From the IMG/VR virus record IMGVR_UViG_3300023174_000199, positions 1-56,618 of that record: DNA of 56,618 bases; one strand, written 5' to 3'. Shown here piece by piece: positions 39,401 through 48,000 of this stretch. Positions within the stretch are counted from its first letter, which is position 1, and each line of letters opens with the position of its first letter. Under the pieces are notes generated by a model. The model saw only the letters and a program-made list of their open reading frames with translations, made no database searches and had not been told where the DNA came from. A program made the translations under genes and the position numbers. The stretch is from a virus.

Positions 39401-42400
39401 ACTAACCCAACGGTTACTGTTAACCTTAACGGTGAAAACGACGCGTTTACTCAAATTACGTTAGACAATACAGGTCTATCTCCATGGGGTACTAAATGGA
39501 ATGATTGGCAATCAGTCTTTCGTGGCTTAACTGATGTGTCTGTGGATGTATCTGCAGTTACAAATGTAAGTAATGATGTTCAGATTGATAAGACAGGTAA
39601 GATATCTGTAACACCGACTGCAAGAACAGATGTAACAACTTCTGTAACAAAGACATCACAAGAATCATTTGCGAGAACAGGCCTACAATTTAACACCGCT
39701 GCTAAGACCATTACAGCAAAGCTAGGTGAAAAGGTAATTGATTCAAGTATTATACCTTTCATTAGGTCAAAGCCAATTTCATTTGCTGCGTATAATTTAA
39801 AACCTGATACTCAGATGTATGCTACATTTGATGGCATCGATGTTACAAAATACTGCACACCTTCAGTGGCTGTAAAGTTTTTAAATACATTACCTAATAA
39901 CATTACACAAATAAGAGTGTTGTCAGGTGGTTCAACAGTATCGGTAGGTAATGTTATATCGCAAAGAGGCAATGTGTTATACATGATGCCTGATATTACT
40001 ACAAAGCTACCTGTAACCGGTAACACAGCAACGCTTGTTGCTGAAACAACTACAACTGCATCTATCTTAGGTGTTACTATAACCAATCAGACATTAAGAA
40101 CTGATGCTACAGGTGGTATTGCCGGCAGATTTACTATTCCTAATAATGGTGATCTTAAGTTTAACTTAGGTGAAAGAGCATTCCGATTAGCAGATACCTT
40201 AGATAAACGATTTATTACAACGGTTGCTGAAACAAAATATCTTGCTTACGGTTTATCTCAAACTAAAGAAGATACAATTCTTGCAACTAGAATGAATCTG
40301 GTTTCAATAGATCCGCTATTAGAAGTTAAAAAGAGTGCTGCAGAAACTTCGGTATCAAGAAATACTAATATAGGTAAGGCTACGGTTGGTACATCTAATC
40401 AAGCCCAGCTACCTCCACCTATACCCGCATATACACAGACTTTATTCTGTGGTGAAGCAATACAAACAACAGGGTTACAAGGGGTACATAACTTTAATAT
40501 TAATCTTGGTATTGGTGTAGGTGCAGCTAATGTAACGTGTTTTAGCGATGTAATACCTGATAGATTTACATTAATTTATAAAGGTCAAGAAATTACTTCT
40601 GGCTTTATGACGAGAAGTACTGATGCAGGTGTTAACCTTGGTTACTCTATACGATTAAAAGATTTGGGTTATCCAGAAATTACAAGAACTGGATGTACCT
40701 CACATGTAATAGAATTTACAAAGCAAGAAGAAGGTATTGAGTTTGCTACAGTTAGAGTTGATGCTCCTTTAAAGGGTACTGGATGGAATTTTAATATTAA
40801 ATGTCCTTCTGGTACGACAACACCTGCTCCGGGTTCTGCACGTATTGATATTACCGACCCTGTTGTAACATTGTTATCAAAAGATTTTGGTGATGTAGGA
40901 AGAACTGCAGGTGCTCAGACTGCTGTAACCGATATTGGTGTTCGATGCACAATAACAAATACAGCTACAGATAAGAGATGGTCAAAACAAGGAACAGATA
41001 AGACAATTTATCTCGAAGCATTAACTTGGTCAACTGTATCCGGAGTTAATGAAGGCACGGCCACAATTATAACAACGGGTACTGGTCAAGGCGTATACAA
41101 CGGGACTGTTTATCCAAACAAAACAACAGAGACATGGCAAAATACGCTTGGAACGCTACCTGTATTACTACAACCAGGTGAGTCAAGAACATTTACTGTT
41201 CGATTAGCTAAAACTGCTACTCAACGTGCTAACGGTAGATGCCAGATCCTACCATCTCTATCTGGACCAGGTGTTCAAAGTCAGTTATACAATGTATCAA
41301 CTAACATACCAACAATTGACTTTCAAACTCGAGATGCTAATCCCCCACCTGCACCAATAGATCCACTTGCACAGACGTTCTTTGTTGAATCAAGAGATTT
41401 TCCAAACGGTTTATTCCTAGCTTCAATCGACTTATGGTTCAATCAAAAAGATGAATTGCTACCTTGTTCAGTAGAAATAAGACCTGTTGTTAATGGTTAT
41501 CCAAGCTCAACAGATATAATTCCTTTTGCTACTGCTGTGAAAGATTCTTTTAACATAATTGCATCTCCAACGTTTAGTATTTCTAATAATACTAACTTTA
41601 AGTTTAATGCACCTGTATACCTACCGCCTGGTCAGTATGCTTTAGTAATCAAAGGCAATTCTAAGAAGTATATTATTTACTCTGCATCGCTGGGTGAGTT
41701 TAAGCTTGATGAGCCAGATGTTAGAGTAACAGATCAACCATATATTGGTTCGATGTTTAAGTCACAAAATGCTTCTACCTGGACAGCAGACCAGGGTATG
41801 GATATTACCTTTAGACTCAATAAATGTAAATTCAGCACAACGACGCCTACAACGGTTATTCTTAACTCTGTAGCTCCTGCAAATAACGTCGAGTATGATG
41901 TATTTTATACAACTGGTGAAAATCTACAGTTTGCTGATACTTCTACCCTATACTCATTCAAGTCAACAAGCAATGCAACCGGTGCACTAGACTCTGCATA
42001 CAGAGGTTATTTGCTAGGTTCAAATTATGGAATGGATGAGCGTAAGGCAATTAAATCTAGTACTCCTAGCTCGTTAAAATTTAATGTTGTATTGTCTACA
42101 ACAGATACGACTATTTCACCTGTAATTGACTTAGAGAGATTGAGTAGCGTTCTAATCCGTAATATTATTAATAACGATGCTACAGGCGAAGATAGTTACA
42201 GCGGTGGTAATGCTGCAGCAAGATATATTACAAGACGTGTAACGCTAAATCCAGGCTTTGAAGCTAAGGACATGAGAGTGTATCTAAATGCTTATTGCCC
42301 TGGACCTTCATCAATTAAAGTTTACTACAAAGTAAATGCACCTGGAACAACGCAGTTTGACTCCGATAATAAATATGTGTTAATGAATAATTTATTTACG

Positions 42401-42574
42401 AGTGGTGATACAAAGTCTGGCTTTGCAGAATATACATTCACAACCTTCCTAGGTCAATGCTTACCAGATGGTGCTGATTACAGCACGTTTGTTGTTAAAA
42501 TCGTTATGTTATCATCTGATACAACTCAGGTGCCAATTATAAGAGACTTAAGGGTGCTAGCGCTAGATGCATAA
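36449..42574 (+). CDS. Giant baseplate/fibre-connecting protein (DUF4815-type)
   Basis: A 2041-aa protein, the largest in the window. The N-terminus (NTDPYYDDFSESSNYYRILF, KPGRAVQARELTQLQTIIQN, then FGKNIYKDGSPIVGG) is the DUF4815-type opening found in phage tail proteins next to baseplate genes. The middle has IDFRPVREAN and further beta-rich domains. Residues about 1460-1610 contain Ig-like strands. The C-terminal third (about 1615-2041) has SVEIRPVVNGYP, PGQYALVIKG and a lectin-like closing domain. Likely a wedge-to-long-fibre connector comparable in place to T4 gp10. Exact equivalence uncertain. Confidence 0.8.
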   Translation: MAIDFNTDPYYDDFSESSNYYRILFKPGRAVQARELTQLQTIIQNQITKFGKNIYKDGSPIVGGKTFVSNGSYIKIKETTTIAAFEGATVIGGTSGAKAIVRKITTHNTTNNVYYPAALHLVYVSGQFLENETITIEGTTTAVTAIADVAAYTGSTTFFSVDESVFFIKGHFVYAAPQTVVLSPRFVNLPSARLGYTVTEGITTSDDKADLLDPAIGSTNYFAPGADRYFIDLTLTSIEYDPTIEDSDVTTVNDFIQICTVKNGGVINLSMDTQFNSIETAMARRTYDESGDYTVRPFIAKIKDHLYGNTSKLSVEVSPGKAYVRGYEFETTSPSYITLDRARDTNIVNNYSIALDYGQYTPVWNINNFVAFTEAQLLNIHDIKSGSISVSSNAAYSANIIGTARARYMSYQGTAGTGNVYNLYLFDVRMLGSNTFSKANAFSAATYTSVPALTVKGDTFAWGNAAFTYGTDDTLLFKVPQRNIKTFSNVSGAGTSVTDTTYQSVRNLASTAFAPGTGGYSGNSVATLSLAGSEQFLGSGLLSDTDIRDRFIVTVTVSGSGTPPVGTILDFTGANGDIEIIGQNAYLRYKGSTSSFTANVMALVVAQQATSKVKTLTTGTVIVPYGTSVTNISLNVPDVYSITSITDATGNSYFSSYQLDTGQRDDYYDHGSVTLKSDGRAPVLHATNNPNVVVTFQYFGHTGTGFFNVDSYTNGGLDYGSIPQYKKASGAITNLADVIDFRPVREANKTTYLSDRSPKPGSAMTADYEYYLPRKDKLVLTKERKLTIAKGLASDSPSYPSDLTDALALYNIDVPAYTGRAEDVQFTYIDNKRFTMRDIGKIEKRVGRLEYYSALSLLEKLAADERIPSQIAGIDRFKNGILVDSFAGHSVSDVNNGDLRCSIDYENRLMRPRFVSESYMYAVSGGESTSYKKSFDLVTMDYTTEPFVSQIKATNTTYLTPFEVFTWTGTMTLTPSTDVWADTVTNPTVTVNLNGENDAFTQITLDNTGLSPWGTKWNDWQSVFRGLTDVSVDVSAVTNVSNDVQIDKTGKISVTPTARTDVTTSVTKTSQESFARTGLQFNTAAKTITAKLGEKVIDSSIIPFIRSKPISFAAYNLKPDTQMYATFDGIDVTKYCTPSVAVKFLNTLPNNITQIRVLSGGSTVSVGNVISQRGNVLYMMPDITTKLPVTGNTATLVAETTTTASILGVTITNQTLRTDATGGIAGRFTIPNNGDLKFNLGERAFRLADTLDKRFITTVAETKYLAYGLSQTKEDTILATRMNLVSIDPLLEVKKSAAETSVSRNTNIGKATVGTSNQAQLPPPIPAYTQTLFCGEAIQTTGLQGVHNFNINLGIGVGAANVTCFSDVIPDRFTLIYKGQEITSGFMTRSTDAGVNLGYSIRLKDLGYPEITRTGCTSHVIEFTKQEEGIEFATVRVDAPLKGTGWNFNIKCPSGTTTPAPGSARIDITDPVVTLLSKDFGDVGRTAGAQTAVTDIGVRCTITNTATDKRWSKQGTDKTIYLEALTWSTVSGVNEGTATIITTGTGQGVYNGTVYPNKTTETWQNTLGTLPVLLQPGESRTFTVRLAKTATQRANGRCQILPSLSGPGVQSQLYNVSTNIPTIDFQTRDANPPPAPIDPLAQTFFVESRDFPNGLFLASIDLWFNQKDELLPCSVEIRPVVNGYPSSTDIIPFATAVKDSFNIIASPTFSISNNTNFKFNAPVYLPPGQYALVIKGNSKKYIIYSASLGEFKLDEPDVRVTDQPYIGSMFKSQNASTWTADQGMDITFRLNKCKFSTTTPTTVILNSVAPANNVEYDVFYTTGENLQFADTSTLYSFKSTSNATGALDSAYRGYLLGSNYGMDERKAIKSSTPSSLKFNVVLSTTDTTISPVIDLERLSSVLIRNIINNDATGEDSYSGGNAAARYITRRVTLNPGFEAKDMRVYLNAYCPGPSSIKVYYKVNAPGTTQFDSDNKYVLMNNLFTSGDTKSGFAEYTFTTFLGQCLPDGADYSTFVVKIVMLSSDTTQVPIIRDLRVLALDA

Positions 42575-42788
42575 ACCAAGATTAGTTCCGATTATTGATC
42601 ATAAAGAATTGGTCAGGGATACGTATTCAAAAGCAATACTCCCTACCAATTTGAGTGCTTTGCAGGAACATAGATTAAAGAAAAAAGCATTCGAAGATTT
42701 GATGAGACAGACATCGGAAATTAAAGAACTTAAAGAAGAGATGAGCGAGATTAAATCCATGCTACATCAACTTCTTAAAGATAAATAA
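42567..42788 (+). CDS. Small coiled-coil protein
   Basis: A 73-aa protein overlapping the giant gene by 8 bases. The second half is a heptad-type helix (FEDLMRQTSEIKELKEEMSE, IKSMLHQLLKD), likely an oligomerising coiled coil. The N-terminus has a proline-rich basic segment (HKPRLVPIIDHKELVRDTYS). Could be an assembly chaperone or short trimerising clamp; no family recognised. Confidence 0.75.
   Translation: MHKPRLVPIIDHKELVRDTYSKAILPTNLSALQEHRLKKKAFEDLMRQTSEIKELKEEMSEIKSMLHQLLKDK
42780..42787 (+). promoter_or_regulatory. Late promoter overlapping a stop codon
   Basis: GATAAATA at 42780-42787, containing the final codons and TAA of the coiled-coil gene, 28 nt before ATG 42816. The weak first base lowers confidence. 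Confidence 0.45.
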
Positions 42789-42815
42789 CTAATAACATTC
42801 ATTTAGAAAATAAAC

Positions 42816-43028
42816 ATGGCAACTCTAGTCTTAAGAACAGTAAAAGGTTCACCACTTACCAATCAGGAAGTAGATGGAAATTTTTCCAATATACTGGCTG
42901 ATGTCGGTGTAACTAATAACCTAACGACTACAACAAAAGCAAATGTTGTATCTGCAATTAACGAAATTATTGCAAAAGCCCCCACAAAAGACTCAGTTAT
43001 TGCTTTAACCATAGCGCTAGGATCATAA
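42816..43028 (+). CDS. Short fibre-associated protein
   Basis: A 70-aa protein beginning MATLVLRTVKGSPLTNQEVD, a frequent opening of phage fibre proteins (KGSPLTxxEVDxNFxN). Here the frame stops soon after, at IALTIALGS, making a stand-alone version. The 178-aa protein at 49268 ends in a comparable way (KAIAMSLVFGG). Probably a small structural element in fibre attachment. Confidence 0.75.
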   Translation: MATLVLRTVKGSPLTNQEVDGNFSNILADVGVTNNLTTTTKANVVSAINEIIAKAPTKDSVIALTIALGS

Positions 43029-43032
43029 AAAA

Positions 43033-43362
43033 ATGGCAAATATATTTAAAAACGCAATTCTTTCCGGAGTTGGTCTTACAGCTGCCAACGTATACATTGC
43101 ACCAACAGGTAATACTTCTATTTGTATTGAGCTAGATGTTGCTAATACAACATCAAGTACCGTGAGTGCTAACGTTATTATTAGAAAAGGTACTGGTGGT
43201 GGTAGCGCATTTATTATTAAATCTGCACCTATTCCAACCGGTTCATCACTTCAAGTTATTGCTGGTCAAAAGATTGTTTTAGAATCTGGTGATTACTTAC
43301 AAGTACAGAGTGATACAGCAGCCTCTATTGACGCTGTTGCAAGTATCTTACAAGACGTTTAA
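43033..43362 (+). CDS. Small beta-rich fibre or decoration protein
   Basis: A 109-aa protein. GVGLTAANVYIAPTGNTSIC, then SANVIIRKGTGGGSAFIIKS and GQKIVLESGDYLQVQSD, is a beta-sandwich-like pattern seen in small phage structural proteins. The protein at 49808-50182 follows the same scheme (ISNVYAGGAANASIELN, KSTSFYLEENTSIKGFAS), so the two are probably paralogues. Each follows a short fibre-associated gene. Confidence 0.7.
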   Translation: MANIFKNAILSGVGLTAANVYIAPTGNTSICIELDVANTTSSTVSANVIIRKGTGGGSAFIIKSAPIPTGSSLQVIAGQKIVLESGDYLQVQSDTAASIDAVASILQDV

Positions 43363-43372
43363 GGATTAAATA

Positions 43373-44422
43373 ATGGCATACATTGGTACACCACCGGCCA
43401 ATCGGCCGTTAACTTCATTCGATATTGGTGAAAACAATATCACCTCGTTCAATATTTCTGAAGCTGTTATTGAAACACTTGATCTTGTTGCTAACTCTGT
43501 AACATCGGCTAAAATTGCCGACGGCGCGGTTGACACTGCTGAATTAGCAGATAACTCTATTACAACTGCAAAGCTTAATACTAACTTTGCGTGGAGTCAT
43601 GGTCACGCTCTAGCAGCCCTTTCAGGTAATGTATCTGTCGCACAATTACCAAACGTAGGTATTACTGCTGGCACGTACGGTAATGCAACAAGCATTCCTG
43701 CTGTTACAATTAATAGTAAAGGTCAAGTAACTGCTGTCTCAAATGTAGCTATTATTGCTGGTGGTTTTTCTAACATGACAGTATATACCGCTAATGCGAC
43801 ATTTACAATTCCTGCAGGTATTACAAAGATTAAAGTAACACTAGTAGGAGGTGGTGGTGCTGGGGGAAGTGCTACATATGTTACTGACGGTTACGGTGGC
43901 TCAGGTGTTGGTACGTCTTTAACATCAGGCACTGAAACAATTTCTCAGGTATACGCAGGACCTGGTGTCGGTGGAGCGCCAGGTGGTGTAACACCTGCAG
44001 GCACCGGTGGAAATGCTACTGGTGGTACTTTAAATATAAAAGGTACACCTGGTCTTTCTTCACAAGTTACAGGAGTACCAACAGCCATTAGCGGTGGGTA
44101 TGCAGTTACCTTCAACAGCGGGGAGGGTGGTTCTTCTACTCTCGGTGGCGGAATGCCTCCTGTGTTTGCAACCAACAACGGTATTAGCGCAACTGGTATA
44201 AATTTAAGTTATGGTGGGGGTGGTTCAGGAGGATCACAATCAGGTAGCAGCGGTGGCGCTGGCCAGGGTGGTGGTGGTGGTTCAACTGCTATTAAATATT
44301 TAACCGGTCTTACGCCTGGTAATACATTAACAGTTACAGTTGGTACGGGTGGTTTAGCTTCAACTACTGAAACTCGAAATGGTGGTAATGGTGGTCCGGG
44401 TATTGCCCTTATTGAATATTAA
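43373..44422 (+). CDS. Tail fibre with glycine-rich tip module
   Basis: A 349-aa protein. The N-terminus MAYIGTPPANRPLTSFDIGE and repeated TSAKIADGAVDTAELADNSI / TAKLNT motifs form the usual trimeric fibre shaft. GHALAALSGNVSVAQLPNVG, then SIPAVTINSKGQVTAVSNVA, continues it. From about residue 140 the sequence changes to the glycine-rich module (FTIPAGITKIKVTLVGGGGA) and ends GGNGGPGIALIEY. It is a single-module relative of the larger adhesins downstream. Likely binds the host surface. Confidence 0.85.
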   Translation: MAYIGTPPANRPLTSFDIGENNITSFNISEAVIETLDLVANSVTSAKIADGAVDTAELADNSITTAKLNTNFAWSHGHALAALSGNVSVAQLPNVGITAGTYGNATSIPAVTINSKGQVTAVSNVAIIAGGFSNMTVYTANATFTIPAGITKIKVTLVGGGGAGGSATYVTDGYGGSGVGTSLTSGTETISQVYAGPGVGGAPGGVTPAGTGGNATGGTLNIKGTPGLSSQVTGVPTAISGGYAVTFNSGEGGSSTLGGGMPPVFATNNGISATGINLSYGGGGSGGSQSGSSGGAGQGGGGGSTAIKYLTGLTPGNTLTVTVGTGGLASTTETRNGGNGGPGIALIEY

Positions 44423-44439
44423 AATAACAGGAAAAACAA

Positions 44440-45024
44440 ATGGCTTTAACAAGAGTTTCAGGCAATGCGCTAAATGCTAATGCAATTACTGCAGCTAAGA
44501 TTGCTGACGGTACAATATTAGGAGTAGATATTGCTGACGGTGCTATTTTCCTAGGAAATGCAACGCACTCTGGTGCTAAGGTATCAGGTAACGTTAACGT
44601 TCAATTAGTGACTACGGGTCAAGCAAACGTTGTTAGTATTGTTAATACCGGCTCTTTTACTGAACGTGCAAATGTTATTAATTCTGGTCCTGCAAGTATT
44701 CAGATCTACACGGTTGCTGAAAACACGTATACTGTTCATACCGCTAATGCTACAACTGCATTTCAAATGAACTTTACAGGATTGGCAAACGTTGATATTA
44801 ATAATTCAGTTACGTTTGCTGTTGCTGTACAAAATGGGTCTACTGCTTATTACCCAACATCTATTCAAATTGATAATGTAGTACAAAGCACTCAGTACCT
44901 TAAGTGGCAAGGATCAATACCATCCAGCGGTAGTCCAAACGCCATAGATGTTTATACCTTTGCTATATTAAAATTAGCAGCAGGAACCTACAGAACATTT
45001 GCATCTCAAAGTAAGTTTGTCTAA
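44440..45024 (+). CDS. Tail fibre protein
   Basis: A 194-aa protein. NALNANAITAAKIADGTI and GVDIADGAIFLG are fibre-shaft motifs of the KIADG type. The C-terminal half (SIQIYTVAENTYTVHTANAT, FQMNFTGLANVDINNSVTF, YPTSIQIDNVVQSTQYLKW) is a beta-rich domain known in phage structural proteins. No catalytic motif. One of a series of consecutive fibre genes, each separated by only a few bases. Confidence 0.8.
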   Translation: MALTRVSGNALNANAITAAKIADGTILGVDIADGAIFLGNATHSGAKVSGNVNVQLVTTGQANVVSIVNTGSFTERANVINSGPASIQIYTVAENTYTVHTANATTAFQMNFTGLANVDINNSVTFAVAVQNGSTAYYPTSIQIDNVVQSTQYLKWQGSIPSSGSPNAIDVYTFAILKLAAGTYRTFASQSKFV

Positions 45025-45026
45025 TT

Positions 45027-48000
45027 ATGCCAATTATAAGAACGTTTGCTAGAAATTCAGCAAGAGCAAAAGGCTTGGGCACTAATTCTAGTGTCTATAG
45101 AATTGTACCTTCCGTTACATCAGTTAATGAAGGTTCCGCGGTAACGTTCACAATTACCACACAGAATTTCGGTACTTTAGCATCTGACCCAAGTGTTGTT
45201 GGTTCATACACAACGCCAGGTTCTTATTCTTATACAGTCCCATCTGGTGTAACAAGTATGCAAGCTATTGCCATTGGCGGTGGCGGGGGAGGTAGTGCTG
45301 CTGGTTTAGATTCAGGGAATCCCGGTCAAGGTGGCGGCGGTGGTGGCGGTGCGTATAAAAATAATATACCTGTTACACAAGGTGACGTTTTTTCCATTAT
45401 TGTGGGCGCAGGAGGTGCTGGCGCAGCATCCAGTGGTGGTGCAGGTACATCAGGTGGTACAAGTTCTGTAACTCTGAATGGTTCAACAGTATTAGTACAA
45501 GCTAATGGTGGTCAAGCCGGTGGCTCATCAAATTATGTGCCTGCAGGTCAAGCTGTATTTACAACACCAGGTAATCAAACTTGGATAGCGCCTGCTGGTG
45601 TTACATCGGTATCAGTTGTTGCTGTGGGTGGTGGTGGTGCAGGTACTTCTTATATATTTAACGGGGGACCTGGTGGGGCGGGAGGTGCGCTTGTATATAA
45701 AAATAATATTACGGTTGTACCAGGACAAACATATCAGGTAGTTGTTGGTGCCCGTGGTACCATATCTGCTGATAATAATAGTACTACATTATCCGGTAAA
45801 GCTTCAAGCTTTACCGCTGCATTTGGAACAATGACTGCAGGCGGTGGCCTCGGTGGTGTTGGTGGTGGCGGTGCAGGGCAGCCAAGCGGTACATACGACG
45901 CAGGTTTTGCTGGTGGTACCGCAGGCGGTGGTGGTTACGGAGGGTGGCCAGGAGGAGGCGGTGGTGCAGCTGGCTATGCAGGTATTGGCGGCGCGGGCGG
46001 TGTAGGTAATGGTGCTATGGCAATGAATGGTCAGGGCGGCGGTGGAGGCGGTGGTGGTTGGGTTTCAGGTGGCGGAGGAGGCGGTGGTGTTGGTTTACTA
46101 GGTCAAGGCACAAGCGGTACCGGTCAAAACGGTGGTGGCAGTGGTGGTAGCGGCGGAGCCTCGGGTGGGACAATTGGAGGTGGTGGTGGTGAGGCTACCG
46201 GTGGTGCATACGGTGGTGGTGGCGCTGGTAACTTCAACGGCGGTGATGGTGGTACGTCAACAGGTAGTAATGGGGCCAACGGCGCAGTACGCATCATTTG
46301 GGCTGGTTCATCTGGTGTTACAAGAACATTCCCATCTACAAATACAACTGATATTATTGATAGCGTTGTAGCCTATGTACCTGCTGGTCAAGTAGCATAC
46401 ACAACGCCTGGTATAGTTAATTGGACATGCCCAACTGGTGTTACATCTGTTTCAGTTGTTGCCGTTGGCGGAGGCGGTACCGGTGGTACAGGAACAGGGG
46501 CTGGACCGTACCCTAACGGCGGTGGTGGCGGAGGCTTAGGTTGGAAGAATAATATTACCGTTGTACCCGGACAAACTTATCAAGTAGTTGTAGGTGCTGG
46601 TGGTGGCGGATCTCATTTTATTAATTCAAGTATTGTTGCAGGCTTAGGTGGTGGGCGCCCTACGGGTGGTGGATTTGTTGGTGATGGTGGTGGTAATGGT
46701 GGTAATAGTCACCCAGAAGATAATGGTAATGCAACATACGGTGTTTCCGGTGGTGGTGGAGGCGCTGGAGGATATACCGGCAACGGTGGTAACGCTGGTG
46801 CTTATAGCGATGCCGGTACATATAATACGAATGCTGAATTTACAGTGCTGCTTGCACCAACTGCAGGCTCAGGTGGAGGAGGGGGCGGTGGTGCAGTACT
46901 TGGTACTGGCTATACAAACGGTACAACAGGCGGTGGTGGTGTTGGTATATTAGGGCAGGGAGCCAATGGTGCTGCGGGTAGTTATACTCGTGGTGGTTTA
47001 GGTGGCTATCCTACAGGAACAGGTATCGCAGGCCGCGGAGGCTCAGGTGGTGCGGACGGTGCTGTGACAAATGGCTTCCCGGGGGCGAACGGAGGAAATT
47101 ACGGCGGTGGTGCTTCTTCTGGCTTTGGTGGTAATAATACTCAACCTGGAGCTCCTGGTACCGGTGCTGTCCGTATTATCTGGGCTGGTACATCAGGTGT
47201 AACTAGAGCATTCCCATCAACAAATACTCAAGACATTATTGATACGACCTCAGGCAGTTCAGCCGCAGGTGGTGCTGGTGTTATTGGTGATGTACTTGGC
47301 ATTGGTGGTAGAGGTGGCGCTGGAGATGGCAGTACTATTTTATCACGCGCAGGGTCGGGTTATTATTCCGGTGGTGGAGGTGGATACTATTCTGCAGGTA
47401 GTCCTCATTGGGGCGGATCTGGCGGTGGGGGATCTGGTTTAAATTACCCTCCCTCAGTATTTTCTACCGGTCAAAACGCACGTGGAGTGTATGATTTAAG
47501 TTCTGGGGTACAGACTGTTCCAGGTACTGGTATTAACGGTGGTTCAAGTGGCTCACAAGGCAGCCAGTCTTCTGGTGGCCCGTACAGCGGTACAAATAAT
47601 GGTGCTAACGGCGGCGCTGGTGGTGGTTACGGTGGCGGTGGCGGTGGGGGTAGCTATAACTCTGCCGGTGGCGCGGGATCAAACGGTGCCGTTCGGTTAA
47701 GCTCATTAGCGACCGTACCAACAGGTACCTTGTACTGGTCAACTATTTCTCAATCAGGTACAGTTAACGGAGCAGACTTTAGTGATTCAGCTATGTCCGG
47801 CTCAGTAACTATTAATAATAATCAAGGTACAATAACAAGAACTCTAGCAAATGATTTGACAACTGAGGGTGTTGAAACATTTGCTCTTCAACTTAGAACA
47901 GATTCTACAAGTGGAGCAATTGTAGCACAGAGTCCAGATATTTCTATTGGTGATACTTCAGGTACGATTACATATGCAATTGCACCTAGATCAGGTACAG

